Shown: positions 1-8,171, counted from the first letter of the stretch. The stretch: 47,849 bases of DNA from Paranoxybacillus sp035645275 (GCA_035645275.1 DASQMX010000006.1:1-47849); one strand, 5' to 3'. Notes: generated by a model not told the origin, from the letters alone. Translations and numbers: made by a program.

Positions 1-69
1 ATTGCAGGCGAAGAGCCGCTTGAGATCCGTTTTCGATGCACGAAAGGACACTTTTTGCCCGCGGAGCAT
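1..69 (-). CDS. TnpB-like transposase/RNA-guided nuclease, N-terminal fragment
   Basis: The first 23 codons of a minus-strand gene that runs off the left edge. The ATG is at 67-69, with a strong GGAGG ribosome site at about 77-81. The visible peptide begins MLRGQKVSFRASKTDLKRLF, which I associate from memory with IS200/IS605 (IS1341-type) OrfB/TnpB proteins of Geobacillus. Too little is present to see the RuvC or zinc-finger motifs, so the family call is an inference. It is supported by the hairpin about 85 bp upstream (repeat B, 152-186), placed where such elements carry their left end, and by related solo hairpins elsewhere in the window. Confidence 0.5.
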   Translation of the reverse strand, partial: MLRGQKVSFRASKTDLKRLFACN

Positions 70-105
70 AGAGGTTCCTCCTTTCATCGAATGTGTGACA
101 AGAAT

Positions 106-114
106 ATTATAGCA
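106..114 (-). promoter_or_regulatory. Extended -10 promoter of the TnpB-like gene
   Basis: Read on the minus strand this is TGCTATAAT, a perfect -10 hexamer with a TG extension. It lies about 36 bp before the ATG at 69 and just inside the left-end hairpin. No good -35 is visible at 17 bp, which is tolerated by extended -10 promoters. Confidence 0.5.
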
Positions 115-151
115 CGTATGTTCGGTTTTAGAAAGAAAAAACTTCCGATTC

Positions 152-208
152 GTCTCCTACCTACACTTCGCTTAGAGGCGGGAGACTTCTCGGTGAACAT
201 GTTAAAAA
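152..208 (-). repeat. Repeat B copy 1: left-end-like hairpin of the TnpB element
   Basis: An imperfect hairpin, GTCTCCTACCT with AGGCGGGAGAC around a CACTTCGCTT loop, is followed by CTTCTCGGTGAACATG and TTAAAA. The same unit recurs at 28721-28783 and, degenerate, at 20801-20860, with fragments at 4392-4417 and 9855-9895. Here it sits between the TnpB-like start and a broken oxidoreductase gene, so it is probably the left end of the IS and the boundary of the insertion. Confidence 0.5.
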
Positions 209-398
209 TTGCAACTCCTGCGAGGTAGCCAACCATCGTGCTTTTTCATCCGTATCGGCAGCAATCACATTAATGCCGACCATCACATATGGCTCATCAA
301 TCACCTCTGAAGTCCGGAAACTGCTACGGTATGCAACAAAATTGAACTTAACCTCAGCGAACACCAAAAATGATCGTCATATCCATTAGATACGTCAT
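161..398 (-). pseudogene. Remnant of LLM-class flavin-dependent oxidoreductase
   Basis: In the frame ending at 161 the protein contains FRTSEVIDEPYVMVGINVIA, then ADTDEKARWLATSQELQFL. This matches the C-terminal third of bacterial luciferase-like (LLM) flavin monooxygenases, in which EPYVMVGVNVIAADTDEEA is characteristic. A full gene would be about 330 codons. Here only about 50 are recognisable, and the tail reads into the repeat B hairpin. An ATG at 396-398 has a GGAGGAG site directly before it, but that frame stops after 14 codons, so the body of the gene has been deleted or shifted. The most economical reading is a host gene destroyed by insertion of the IS at the left edge plus an internal deletion. 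Confidence 0.6.
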
Positions 399-482
399 CT
401 CCTCCTTTTCATCCTTGCACAACCATGAACAAAACAGTATCATTATTTAAAAAATAACTGCCAAATGAAAGGATGAAAAGAG

Positions 483-1100
483 ATGAGAAAACAACTTCCT
501 CCCGGCCAATTTGAAACAGAAAAATGGCCCATTCTTCATGAAGGAGATGTATACGAATTTCAAGAAGAGACGTGGAATTTTCGACTGTTTGGCGACGTAA
601 AAAAAGAAATCACTTTATCCTATAAAGAAGTCATGGATTTACCGAAAACAACCTCAACCATCGATATGCATTGTGTGACTACATGGTCCAAATTCGACAC
701 TACCTTTGAAGGCATTGCGTTCCGCGAATTTTTAAACTTAGCGGAAATCGAGCCGGATGTAAAATATGTTAAAATTTACGGATATTTAAGCGGTGACCGA
801 TTCGGATATTCGGCTAATTTGCCGCTCGAAGCTTTGCTAGGAGACGACGCTTTGTTTGTGTACCGATGGAAAGACAACAATCACGACTGGCAAGACATTT
901 CTCCTAAGCACGGCTACCCTCTTCGCTTTATCCCTCCAGCATCCTTTTATCTATGGAAAGGAGCAAAATGGGCATCGGGAATTCGCTTTATGAAAGAAGA
1001 TGAAGCAGGGTATTGGGAAGAAAGAGGCTATTCGATGACAGCCAATCCTTTCAAAGAGGAACGCTTCGCTGATACAAATTTTATTTTCGGAAAATTTTAA
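483..1100 (+). CDS. Sulfite oxidase-like molybdopterin oxidoreductase (YuiH-like)
   Basis: This 205-residue protein belongs to the oxidoreductase molybdopterin-binding (SUOX) fold family, like B. subtilis YuiH. The motif MHCVTTWSKFDTTFEG holds Cys64, at the place where sulfite oxidases use a cysteine to ligate molybdenum. HGYPLRFIPP and LWKGAKWASGIRF are typical of the cofactor pocket. No signal peptide or heme domain is seen, so a cytosolic single-domain enzyme is likely and its substrate is unknown. The start ATG follows an AAGGATG site. It stands alone, with a strong terminator downstream at 1243-1276. Confidence 0.85.
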   Translation: MRKQLPPGQFETEKWPILHEGDVYEFQEETWNFRLFGDVKKEITLSYKEVMDLPKTTSTIDMHCVTTWSKFDTTFEGIAFREFLNLAEIEPDVKYVKIYGYLSGDRFGYSANLPLEALLGDDALFVYRWKDNNHDWQDISPKHGYPLRFIPPASFYLWKGAKWASGIRFMKEDEAGYWEERGYSMTANPFKEERFADTNFIFGKF

Positions 1101-1242
1101 AAATCAATCCGGATTAATAACCCATTTTCGTATCACAATAGAAAACATATTTACATATGAACGTTTCATCTTTGGCTTTCAGTTAGGAGTACAAGGATTA
1201 ATAACTTACCTGTTCATCATCTTTGGATTGTATTTAAATAAT

Positions 1243-1276
1243 ATACCCCCTTGACCAACCAAGGGGGTGTATTTTT
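1243..1276 (+). terminator. Intrinsic terminator after the YuiH-like gene
   Basis: The stem ATACCCCCTT / AAGGGGGTGT closes an 8-nt loop and is followed by ATTTTTA. The rest of 1101-1473 shows no convincing gene. Confidence 0.8.
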
Positions 1277-1473
1277 ACCTTTGTTCATTTGATTTCAATT
1301 TTTTCACAGCCGCACGGAGAACGGGAATCGATTATTCTCCGTTATTTTTCGTTCGTTTCTATGATTCGCTCATTTTTACTTTTATATTGATGGTTACTTT
1401 CTGGAAATATAGCTTGACACACGGATCGCCCATGAATCTAAAATTCGATGAATGTCAATATCGTGTTGCACAC

Positions 1474-1899
1474 TTATATATTTTGCTTTCCGGCAACACC
1501 GTTGATGGAATAACTCACTGTAATCATGGCATTTAATGAATGTGCAACGGAACAATACTTCTCTTTCGACAACTGAATGGCACGAACCACTTTATTTTCA
1601 GGTAACTCTCCTTCTAATGCATAATGAATGTGAATATGTGTAAATCGTCTTGGATGGTCTTCTGCGCGTGTTCCTTCTACCTCCATATGAAAAGAAGTAG
1701 GCTCTAAACGCATTTTTTGCAAAATGGCAATAATATCAATCCCTGTACAACCGGCAACTGCATGTAAAAGCAATTCCATCGGTCTTGCTCCACTATTTTG
1801 TCCGCCTACTTCCTCCGCTGCATCCATTTTGATTTCATGTCCTGATGGAGTGATACCAGAGAAAGCCATTTGTCCTGTCCATGTTATCGTCGTCTTCAT
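1474..1899 (-). CDS. OsmC/Ohr family protein
   Basis: About 141 residues of the OsmC fold, whose members reduce organic hydroperoxides with a cysteine pair. The two expected cysteines are visible in LLLHAVAGCTGIDIIAILQKM and in SKEKYCSVAHSLNA. The N-terminal half has the usual GARPMELLLHAVAGC stretch. I start at the ATG at 1899, about 9 nt after an AAGGGA site, rather than at the upstream TTG at 1908, which abuts that site. Physiological partner and exact substrate cannot be told from sequence. The gene stands alone. Confidence 0.85.
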   Translation of the reverse strand: MKTTITWTGQMAFSGITPSGHEIKMDAAEEVGGQNSGARPMELLLHAVAGCTGIDIIAILQKMRLEPTSFHMEVEGTRAEDHPRRFTHIHIHYALEGELPENKVVRAIQLSKEKYCSVAHSLNAMITVSYSINGVAGKQNI

Positions 1900-2026
1900 T
1901 GACTTCAATCCCTTCTATATTGTTATTTTCCGCTATCATAAAATTGTGTGCTTAACTCTGTCATTTCATACAAAATTGCCGTCAACACCTAAGGTTTCCG
2001 ACACCATTATTCATGTTCATACAAAA

Positions 2027-2156
2027 TTTATCCCGTTCTAATCGTCCGTACGACTCCCACCTCTACAGGTGGGAGATAATGGACGCTAGAAGTGCGATAA
2101 GTTCAACTAACATCAGTGGGGGATGAAGCCCCCCCACTGATGAAGTTTCACTTTAT
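2027..2156 (+). repeat. Repeat A copy 1: two-hairpin TTTAT-flanked element
   Basis: Starts at TTTAT (2027-2031), followed by CCCGTTCTAATCGTCC. Hairpin 1 is CTCCCACCT/AGGTGGGAG inside a CGTCC/GGACG outer stem, partly mismatched in this copy. Hairpin 2 is CATCAGTGGGGG/CCCCCACTGATG. It ends GAAGTTTCACTTTAT. Further copies are at 4418-4545, 15955-16084 and 20515-20645 (inverted). TTTAT lies at both ends of every copy. No protein is encoded. It occupies most of the 1900-2355 gap, and the remaining AT-rich DNA there shows nothing clear. Confidence 0.75.
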
Positions 2157-2355
2157 TTAATACAAAGTTTACTTATTCTGAAAAAATAATGCAAGTAAAA
2201 GAATTGTAACCAGTATCTATCACTTTTTGTTTATATTAAATATACGTTTACTAGTTTACTAAATCCATGTTATATTTCTTATCTAGCGTTTTTTATAATG
2301 CATGGTAAAATAAAATCATGTGAAAATTTGAGGAGTAAAGGGTGTATGCAGATTG

Positions 2356-2940
2356 ATGACGAAAGTATTGATACTTATATTGGCTTACCTTCTCGGGTCG
2401 ATTCCGTTTGCTTTAGTCGTTGGAAAGTTTGGCTATGGAGTCGACATTCGCGAACATGGAAGCGGAAATTTAGGGGGAACCAATACGTTTCGCGTTCTCG
2501 GTGTAAAAGCAGGATTAATAGTAACGATTGCCGATATTTTAAAAGGAACACTCGCTGCCAGTCTTCCTGTTTTATTTTCCGTTGATATCCACCCATTGTT
2601 CGCTGGATTGTTTGCCGTTATTGGACATATGTACCCTATCTTTGCCGGTTTTCGCGGTGGAAAAGCGGTAGCCACATCAGGCGGAGTATTACTCTTTTAT
2701 TCTCCGTTTCTATTTTTAACGCTTATCGCCGTATTTTTTATCGTTCTTTATATTTCAAAATATGTTTCATTATCCTCAATGTTAGCGGGAGTATATGCCA
2801 TTATTTATACAGTTTTCTTTACTGACGATATTCCTTTAATGGTGATCGTTTTCTTGCAGGCTACCTTTATCATTTACCGCCATCGCGCAAATATTCGGAG
2901 AATCATGAATAAAACCGAACCGAAAGTGAAATGGCTCTAA
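2356..2940 (+). CDS. plsY: Acyl-phosphate:glycerol-3-phosphate acyltransferase
   Basis: This 194-residue polytopic membrane enzyme moves the acyl group from acyl-phosphate to glycerol-3-phosphate, the first step of phospholipid synthesis. The three PlsY motifs are visible: GSGNLGGTNTFRVLG near residue 36, GHMYPIFAGFRGGKAVATSGG near 95 and HRANIRR near the C-terminus. Hydrophobic segments match the usual five or more helices. The start is uncertain: the TTG at 2353 and the ATG at 2356 are adjacent and the AGGAG at 2331 is distant, so I use the ATG. The rRNA methyltransferase follows 45 bp later on the same strand. Confidence 0.93.
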   Translation: MTKVLILILAYLLGSIPFALVVGKFGYGVDIREHGSGNLGGTNTFRVLGVKAGLIVTIADILKGTLAASLPVLFSVDIHPLFAGLFAVIGHMYPIFAGFRGGKAVATSGGVLLFYSPFLFLTLIAVFFIVLYISKYVSLSSMLAGVYAIIYTVFFTDDIPLMVIVFLQATFIIYRHRANIRRIMNKTEPKVKWL

Positions 2941-2985
2941 TGAAAAATTTGTCCATACTGAAGTGACAGAGAGGAGTTTTGTACG

Positions 2986-4353
2986 TTGAATTTACCGGAT
3001 GATTTTGTCGTGAAAATGAAAAACCTTTTACAAGACGAAGCCGAGTCGTTTTTCGCTACATACAATGAAGAAAAAGCAAACGGGCTGCGTCTTAATCCTT
3101 TGAAAACCAGCGAGGATCGATTTCTTTCTATTTTTCCCATTCCGTTAGAACGCGTCCCATTTTGTTCTAACGGATTTTACTATCCTGCTGAAAGTCAGCC
3201 GGGAAAACATTCATACCATATGGCAGGGCTTTATTATATTCAAGAACCAAGCGCAATGTTTGTAGCAGAAGTATTAAATCCGAAGCCTGGGGAAAAAGTG
3301 TTAGATCTTTGTGCCGCACCTGGCGGAAAATCGACACAAATCGCCTCAATGATGAATAATACAGGCTTTTTATTGGCCAATGAAATTCATCCGAAACGCG
3401 TGAAAGCATTATCGGAAAACATCGAGCGGCTTGGAATAACGAATGCACTTGTTACGAACGAAACGCCTGAACGGTTGGCAGAACGCTTTTCGGGCTACTT
3501 TGATAAAATACTTGTTGATGCTCCATGCTCCGGTGAAGGAATGTTTCGCAAAGATCCGGAAGCAGTGAATTATTGGAGCTGTGATCATGTCCAAAAATGC
3601 GCTCACGGGCAGCAGCACATTTTGGAAGAAGCCTATGCGATGCTGAAAGAAGGCGGTATTCTTGTGTATTCTACTTGTACGTTTTCACCAGAAGAAAATG
3701 AACAAACGATTGAGCAATTTCTCCAAAACCATCCGGATATGGAATTGCTTCCAATTGAAAAACACCATGGCATTCAGCCTGGAAAAGTAGAATGGACAAA
3801 AACAAACCTTCAAGAAATTTCCTATACTGCCCGCCTATGGCCGCATTATGTAAAAGGAGAAGGGCATTTTGTTGCCAAAATGAAAAAAACGGGCCCGACC
3901 CGTGATTGGAAAGGGAAAATAGCAACAACTAATGCAACGAAACAACAATTGCGTGAATATCAAACGTTTGAAAAGGAGTTTCTCCATTGGAAATGCGATA
4001 AAACGATTTATGCTTTTGAACAGCATTTGTTTGCCCTGCCTGATGAATGTCCAAATTTTGACGGATTAAAAGTGGTTCGCCCTGGTCTTCATTTAGGCGA
4101 AGTAAAGAAAAATCGCTTCGAACCAAACCATGCTTTAGCACTTGCTTTAACACGAAACGATGTCAAAGCATCGATTGACCTTGATGCAAATGAATATGAC
4201 TGTATGAAATATTTACGGGGTGAAACATTGCAAACAGGCCATGATAACGGATGGGTTCTTGTCACTGTTGACGGATATTCGCTTGGATGGGGAAAAGAAG
4301 TGAAAGGAACTTTGAAAAACTATTACCCAAAAGGATTGCGCATTCTTTCATAG
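2986..4353 (+). CDS. rsmF: RsmF-type 16S rRNA m5C methyltransferase (NOL1/NOP2/Sun family)
   Basis: A 455-residue SAM-dependent RNA cytosine-5 methyltransferase. An N-terminal RNA-binding part is followed by the catalytic core: SAM loop LDLCAAPGGKSTQIA near residue 107, motif IV DAPCSGEGMFRKDP near 178 and catalytic motif VYSTCTFSPEENE near 228. The C-terminal third resembles the extra domains of RsmF/YebU. A TTG start at 2986 is chosen because GAGGAG lies 9-14 nt before it and no better start is in frame. Which cytosine it modifies is not decidable here. It probably shares a transcript with plsY. Confidence 0.88.
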   Translation: MNLPDDFVVKMKNLLQDEAESFFATYNEEKANGLRLNPLKTSEDRFLSIFPIPLERVPFCSNGFYYPAESQPGKHSYHMAGLYYIQEPSAMFVAEVLNPKPGEKVLDLCAAPGGKSTQIASMMNNTGFLLANEIHPKRVKALSENIERLGITNALVTNETPERLAERFSGYFDKILVDAPCSGEGMFRKDPEAVNYWSCDHVQKCAHGQQHILEEAYAMLKEGGILVYSTCTFSPEENEQTIEQFLQNHPDMELLPIEKHHGIQPGKVEWTKTNLQEISYTARLWPHYVKGEGHFVAKMKKTGPTRDWKGKIATTNATKQQLREYQTFEKEFLHWKCDKTIYAFEQHLFALPDECPNFDGLKVVRPGLHLGEVKKNRFEPNHALALALTRNDVKASIDLDANEYDCMKYLRGETLQTGHDNGWVLVTVDGYSLGWGKEVKGTLKNYYPKGLRILS

Positions 4354-4391
4354 CATTCCCCTTTTTTTGAACAGCTCCCTCTTTCACTTTA

Positions 4392-4417
4392 ATTAGAAGT
4401 GGGAGTCTTCTCGGTTG
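4392..4417 (+). repeat. Half of a repeat B unit fused to repeat A copy 2
   Basis: TTAGAAGTGGGAGTCTTCTC followed by GGTTG matches the 3' half of repeat B (TTAGAGGTGGGAGACTTCTCGGTGAAC) and runs straight into the TTTAT of repeat A copy 2. This suggests nested or sequential insertions. Confidence 0.4.
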
Positions 4418-4545
4418 TTTATCCCGTTCTAATCGTCCGTTATCTCCCACCTCTACAGGTAGGAGATAACGGACGCTAGAAGTGCGATAAGTTCAACTAA
4501 CATCAACGGGAGATGAAGCCCCCCACTGATGAAGTTGCACTTTAT
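4418..4545 (+). repeat. Repeat A copy 2
   Basis: TTTAT flank, hairpin 1 with an almost perfect stem CGTCCGTTATCTCCCACCT against its complement (one change, AGGTAGGAG), then hairpin 2 (CATCAACGGGAG side partly decayed), ending GAAGTTGCACTTTAT. Same element as at 2027, 15955 and 20515. Confidence 0.75.
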
Positions 4546-4552
4546 GATAAAC

Positions 4553-4609
4553 AAAAAGAGGCTGTCTCAAACGCCAAGGGCCAGACCCTTATGAGACAGT
4601 CTCTTTTTT
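4553..4609. terminator. Bidirectional nested terminator between rsmF and ypmS
   Basis: Outer stem AAAAAGAGGCTGTCTCA / TGAGACAGTCTCTTTTTT around a core reading CGCCAAGGGCCAGACCCTT. Convergent genes on both sides could use it. The GCCAGACCCTT core is a shortened form of the core found in the longer nested terminators (6066, 16217, 17997). Confidence 0.8.
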
Positions 4610-5198
4610 ACTTAGACCGAATCGGAACAAGCAATGTTAATACAATCTCGTCGTTTGCTAAATCAAACTTTTTTGCTTGAATCCGGTAGCCGTTGTTTAA
4701 GTTTATCTCATTTAAGTGAACGTAAATGAAGCTCTTTGTTGGATGAATGACGACTCCTTCAGGTAACGATGCATTTTTTTGCAAGTACTTCAGTATATAA
4801 TTAACAGGCAAGCGTAACTCACCAAGCGTCATCTCCGGATGGACTAACTTGAGATTGCCGTTGTCTACAACTTTTGGCTCAAATGTGACAAGAAAATCAA
4901 CTTCTCTTCCGAACAGAGGAATTTTACTTTTTAAATGTACACGATCCGTTAGCCGAATCTCATATTGCAACGGATGATTTTTCGTCTTTTTCTTAATATA
5001 ATCGTTGATGATTAAATTTAAATGCTCTTTAGACGAATGGACGGTCAGCTCGGCGACATTGGCATTCGGCACTGCTTCTATCTTCTTTACTTCATCAGAT
5101 GGTTGAAGAATGAAAAACAGCAAAGTACTAATGATAACAATATTTGCTCCTAATAACAAAAAAAAGAGTGTCTTCCATTTCATTGTTGTCTTATCCAT
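4608..5198 (-). CDS. ypmS: YpmS family protein (DUF2140), membrane-anchored
   Basis: A 196-residue protein with one N-terminal membrane helix (WKTLFFLLLGANIVIISTLL, residues about 8-27) and an exported domain containing KIPLFGREVDFLVTFEP and LRLPVNYILKYL, the conserved parts of YpmS/DUF2140. Function is unknown. Its start overlaps the end of ypmR by 19 bp, and the ypmQ-ypmR-ypmS order is kept from B. subtilis, so it probably works with the YpmR lipase-like lipoprotein at the cell surface. GGAG lies 11 nt before the ATG. Confidence 0.85.
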   Translation of the reverse strand: MDKTTMKWKTLFFLLLGANIVIISTLLFFILQPSDEVKKIEAVPNANVAELTVHSSKEHLNLIINDYIKKKTKNHPLQYEIRLTDRVHLKSKIPLFGREVDFLVTFEPKVVDNGNLKLVHPEMTLGELRLPVNYILKYLQKNASLPEGVVIHPTKSFIYVHLNEINLNNGYRIQAKKFDLANDEIVLTLLVPIRSK

Positions 5199-5974
5199 AA
5201 GGCAAGCGTCTCCTCTGCTTCCAGCCTTTCATAAACTCGCTCGGCCATCAATTGATAACCTACATCATTCGGATGAAACTGATCGCTATAAAGAACATCA
5301 TCATGGTTGGCGAATAAATCATCCACTTCTACGAACACCGTATTTTCATATTTATCCATTATTTCCTTACTTCCTTCATTCCAAAACTGTATCACTTGCT
5401 CGATTTCCGGAATCGCCTGTAGAGTTCCAAACGGATTATACAATCCAAGCAAAACGATCGGTGCATCCTCATTGATAGAACGTAGCGTTTTAAGCAGCTT
5501 CTCCAATTTTACCGCAAATTTTTTTTGCTCTTTTTCAAACAAGGAGTAAGAAAGATTGAAAAAATGAGAACGAACCACTTTGATCATATCATTTCCGCCG
5601 ATCGTAATCATAATCATATCTGCTTGCTGCAAGACATCTTTGTTTTTGTTAACCACTTTATCTAATTGAGAAATTCTTATCCCTCTTTTCCCTAAGTTTG
5701 TTATGGAAACGCTCTTAATCGCCTTATGTGCAAGTAATTTTTCTTCTAAATAAGCAAGATATCCACCGTTGTTCGTGCGATCTCCCACTCCTTCCGTCAA
5801 GGAGTCACCAAGGGCTACAATGTTCATATCTTTTGGAAAAAAGTCTTCCGCAATTGTTAACGGCTCCGTTAATCCAACCTCTCTCAGCGATATTTCCCCT
5901 TGAATGCTTGCTGGTCGTGCCGAACAACCTGCCATAACCAATAGTACAATAAAATATATACCCCATTTTTTCAC
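5180..5974 (-). CDS. ypmR: YpmR: GDSL/SGNH-type lipase-like lipoprotein
   Basis: 264 residues starting at GTG (5974). The first 16 residues form a lipoprotein signal ending in VMAGC, so it should be anchored outside the membrane. The SGNH hydrolase blocks are clear: block I IVALGDSLTEGVGDR, block III ITIGGND, and block V DQFHPNDVGYQLMAE with the catalytic Asp and His. The substrate is not known; the family contains esterases and lipases of lipids and cell-wall acyl groups. It is translationally coupled to ypmS, and ypmQ lies 211 bp upstream. Confidence 0.88.
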   Translation of the reverse strand: MKKWGIYFIVLLVMAGCSARPASIQGEISLREVGLTEPLTIAEDFFPKDMNIVALGDSLTEGVGDRTNNGGYLAYLEEKLLAHKAIKSVSITNLGKRGIRISQLDKVVNKNKDVLQQADMIMITIGGNDMIKVVRSHFFNLSYSLFEKEQKKFAVKLEKLLKTLRSINEDAPIVLLGLYNPFGTLQAIPEIEQVIQFWNEGSKEIMDKYENTVFVEVDDLFANHDDVLYSDQFHPNDVGYQLMAERVYERLEAEETLALWIRQQ

Positions 5975-6065
5975 TTACCATCACACCTATTGAAAAACTA
6001 TTGTCGTCTTAACACATCTGTATGAACGATTCATATAAAAATATGAACGTAATGCTGAAAAAAAG

Positions 6066-6189
6066 AAAAGAGGCTGATCGAAATGTCTGACCTCACACGA
6101 AACCCATAATATACAGCGTTCTCATCTAACGTTATTACTATATATTGTGGTTGTGGGGCCCTGACACTTTGCTTTATCAGCCTCTTTAT
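6066..6189. repeat. Long nested terminator/repeat, ypmR-ypmQ gap
   Basis: Outer stem AAAAGAGGCTGAT / ATCAGCCTCTTT. Inside it the right arm reads CTATATATTGTGGTTGTGG then GGCCCTGACACTTT, and the left arm holds GTCTGACCTCACACG. This is a full-length member of the family also seen at 16217-16337 and 17997-18121. The outer stem differs between copies but still pairs. Confidence 0.65.
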
Positions 6190-6755
6190 TGTAACGCCTT
6201 TATGTGTTTAAGAATCTCCTCATAAGGAGTGTCCTCTACACCGCTATAATATTTCACAATTTTTCCTTCTTTATCGACAAGATAAAAATCTGTCCCATGA
6301 ATTACTTGGTCGCCTTGTTGTGGTTTTTTTACAATCGTTTTAAAGTTTTTTTGCGCAAATGCTTCGATTTCTTCCTGGCTGTAGCCAGTCAGCAAATGCC
6401 AGTTTGATAGGTCCGCATCAAATTTCTTGACATATTGTTTTAATATTTCCGGTTTATCATTTTCCGGATCAACACTAAAAGAAACAAATTCAACATCAAG
6501 CCCTTCCTCTTTCGCCATGTCCTGCAGCTTCGCCATATGCGCTGTCATCGGCGGACAGACCGTTTCACAGTTCGTAAAAATAAAATCAGCGACCCATACT
6601 TTTCCTTTTAAATCTGCCAAGCCAAACGGCTGACCATTTTGATCTGTAAATGTAAAATCAGCAATCGGCCAATTTTTCGCATCTGGAATTTTGTTGCCGC
6701 ATGCAGATAGCAAAACAAAGGAAAAAGCAACCAGTATAATTCCCCATTTCTTCAT
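6186..6755 (-). CDS. ypmQ: SCO1/SenC family lipoprotein (YpmQ)
   Basis: 189 residues with a lipoprotein signal ending LLSACG and a thioredoxin-like SCO fold. FTNCETVCPPM carries the copper/thiol pair CxxxC, and DQVIHGTDFYLVD supplies the conserved distal histidine. SCO proteins deliver copper to, or reduce thiols of, the CuA site of cytochrome c oxidase. B. subtilis has YpmQ in the same position. The ATG follows AAGGTG by 8 nt. Confidence 0.9.
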   Translation of the reverse strand: MKKWGIILVAFSFVLLSACGNKIPDAKNWPIADFTFTDQNGQPFGLADLKGKVWVADFIFTNCETVCPPMTAHMAKLQDMAKEEGLDVEFVSFSVDPENDKPEILKQYVKKFDADLSNWHLLTGYSQEEIEAFAQKNFKTIVKKPQQGDQVIHGTDFYLVDKEGKIVKYYSGVEDTPYEEILKHIKALQ

Positions 6756-6847
6756 GTTTCATTCACCTTAACGTCAAGATTATTTCTTTTTCATTTTAAC
6801 AAATCTTATAAACTTCTTAAAGAAAATCATTTTCATGCCTTGTCTGT

Positions 6848-7690
6848 TTACTCAGCATAATACATAAAGCCAATCGCTCCCGGACCCGTATGGGTAGCGA
6901 TAGTCGGAGTCGTATAAACAACCTCAATATCGGCAATCCCTGTCTCTTTGGCGACCGATTCTTTAAGGCGATTCGCTAAATCTAACGAATCGGCATGCGC
7001 AATCGCGACCGCTTTCACTGTTTTTCCTTTAGTGTCTTCAATAAATTGCTTTGTCAAATACTTCACAATCTGCGTATGGCTTCGTACCTTCGTTATTGGA
7101 GTATACACACCATCGGCAAGCAAAGCAATCGGTTTAATGTTTAACAGAGAACCAATTAATGCTTTCCCGCGTCCAATTCGTCCGCCTTTTACCAAGTTTT
7201 CGAGCGTATCTACCGTTACATATAAATACGTGTTCTCCCGAATTTCATCAAGACGCTTCACAATTTCGACAATGCTCTTTCCTTCTTGTGCCATCTTTGC
7301 CGCCTCAATGACTTGAAAGCCAAGGGCAAGAGAAATAAAGCGAGAGTCGATAACCGTCACATTAGCTTCAGCCAACATGGCGGCACTTTCAGCTGAGCGC
7401 ACGGTCCCGCTCATTCCACCGGTCATATGAATCGAAATAACATCGAAACCTTCTTTGCCAAGACGATTATATACTTCCACAAATTGCCCAACAGAAGGTT
7501 GAGAACTTTTCGGAAGTTCACTTGACTGTTTCATTTTTTCCATAAACTCAGCCGGAGTAATATCGATGCGATCGGCATACACCTTATCGTCGATTGTGAA
7601 TGTCAGCGGCACAACTTCAATTTGCAGTTTTTCGATGATGTCATTAGATAAATCAACGGTTGAATCTGTCACTACTCTTACTTTCCTCAT
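6848..7690 (-). CDS. degV: DegV family fatty-acid-binding protein
   Basis: About 280 residues. DegV proteins bind fatty acids and, as FakB, present them to a kinase (FakA). Visible family signatures are VVTDSTVDLSNDIIEKL at the start, SSQPSVGQFVEVYNRL near 75, SIHMTGGMSGTVRSAESAA near 95, VKGGRIGRGKALIGSLLNIKP near 165 and the C-terminal THTGPGAIGF. I start at the ATG at 7690, with AGGAAG upstream, rather than at 7732. The specific lipid and partner kinase are not visible here. Confidence 0.88.
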   Translation of the reverse strand: MRKVRVVTDSTVDLSNDIIEKLQIEVVPLTFTIDDKVYADRIDITPAEFMEKMKQSSELPKSSQPSVGQFVEVYNRLGKEGFDVISIHMTGGMSGTVRSAESAAMLAEANVTVIDSRFISLALGFQVIEAAKMAQEGKSIVEIVKRLDEIRENTYLYVTVDTLENLVKGGRIGRGKALIGSLLNIKPIALLADGVYTPITKVRSHTQIVKYLTKQFIEDTKGKTVKAVAIAHADSLDLANRLKESVAKETGIADIEVVYTTPTIATHTGPGAIGFMYYAE

Positions 7691-7790
7691 ACTTTCACTT
7701 CCTAAAATCAAACATTGATATCTATTATACAACTAATTGAAATAAATTTATATAAAAAATTAATAAATATATTGACGATTTTATAAACCA

Positions 7791-7819
7791 AAAAGGCTAA
7801 CCACTTTGGTCAGCCTCTA
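7791..7819 (-). terminator. Terminator at the end of ypmP
   Basis: On the minus strand AGGCTGACC / GGTTAGCCT closes a short loop and is followed by TTTTTGG. It is the shortest member of the AGGCTGACC-type terminator set and overlaps the last codons of ypmP. Confidence 0.65.
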
Positions 7820-8068
7820 TGCGTTATTCTTGAGTATATCTGTTTTAAATATTTGTTCATATACAGGCCATTTTAACACTTTTTTTAAATAATCGCGAAA
7901 CGAAAAAACGGTTTTTGTGTTGTATGAATGATATACCTTATTAATAAACGCTTCAAGACGGAGCTGAATCATAAATCGATACGTGCTATCTTCCTCCAAT
8001 ACAGGAATTTCGATAATTTTAACCTTCTGTCCATACACATTTTTGAACTCCAGGCTTTTGAATAGCAA
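7817..8068 (-). CDS. ypmP: YpmP, DUF2535 family
   Basis: 83 residues of unknown function, matching DUF2535/YpmP by LLFKSLEFKNVYGQKVKIIEIP and the C-terminal YLKKVLKWPVYEQIF. A TTG start at 8068 is supported by AGAGGA 8 nt upstream. It lies just downstream of ilvA as in B. subtilis, but is separated from it here by a terminator. Confidence 0.82.
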   Translation of the reverse strand: MLFKSLEFKNVYGQKVKIIEIPVLEEDSTYRFMIQLRLEAFINKVYHSYNTKTVFSFRDYLKKVLKWPVYEQIFKTDILKNNA

Positions 8069-8171
8069 AATATCAATCCTCTTTTTTCACCGATTTACTT
8101 TTATTATACACTAAATCTCTGTTGAAGTATGTCAAATAGTGTGAATGATTCATAAATTTTTTAAAAATTAA

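Noticed and set aside
1267..1536. 89-codon open frame on the plus strand
   Set aside because: No ribosome site, composition unlike neighbours, overlaps the 3' end of the OsmC gene and begins inside a terminator.
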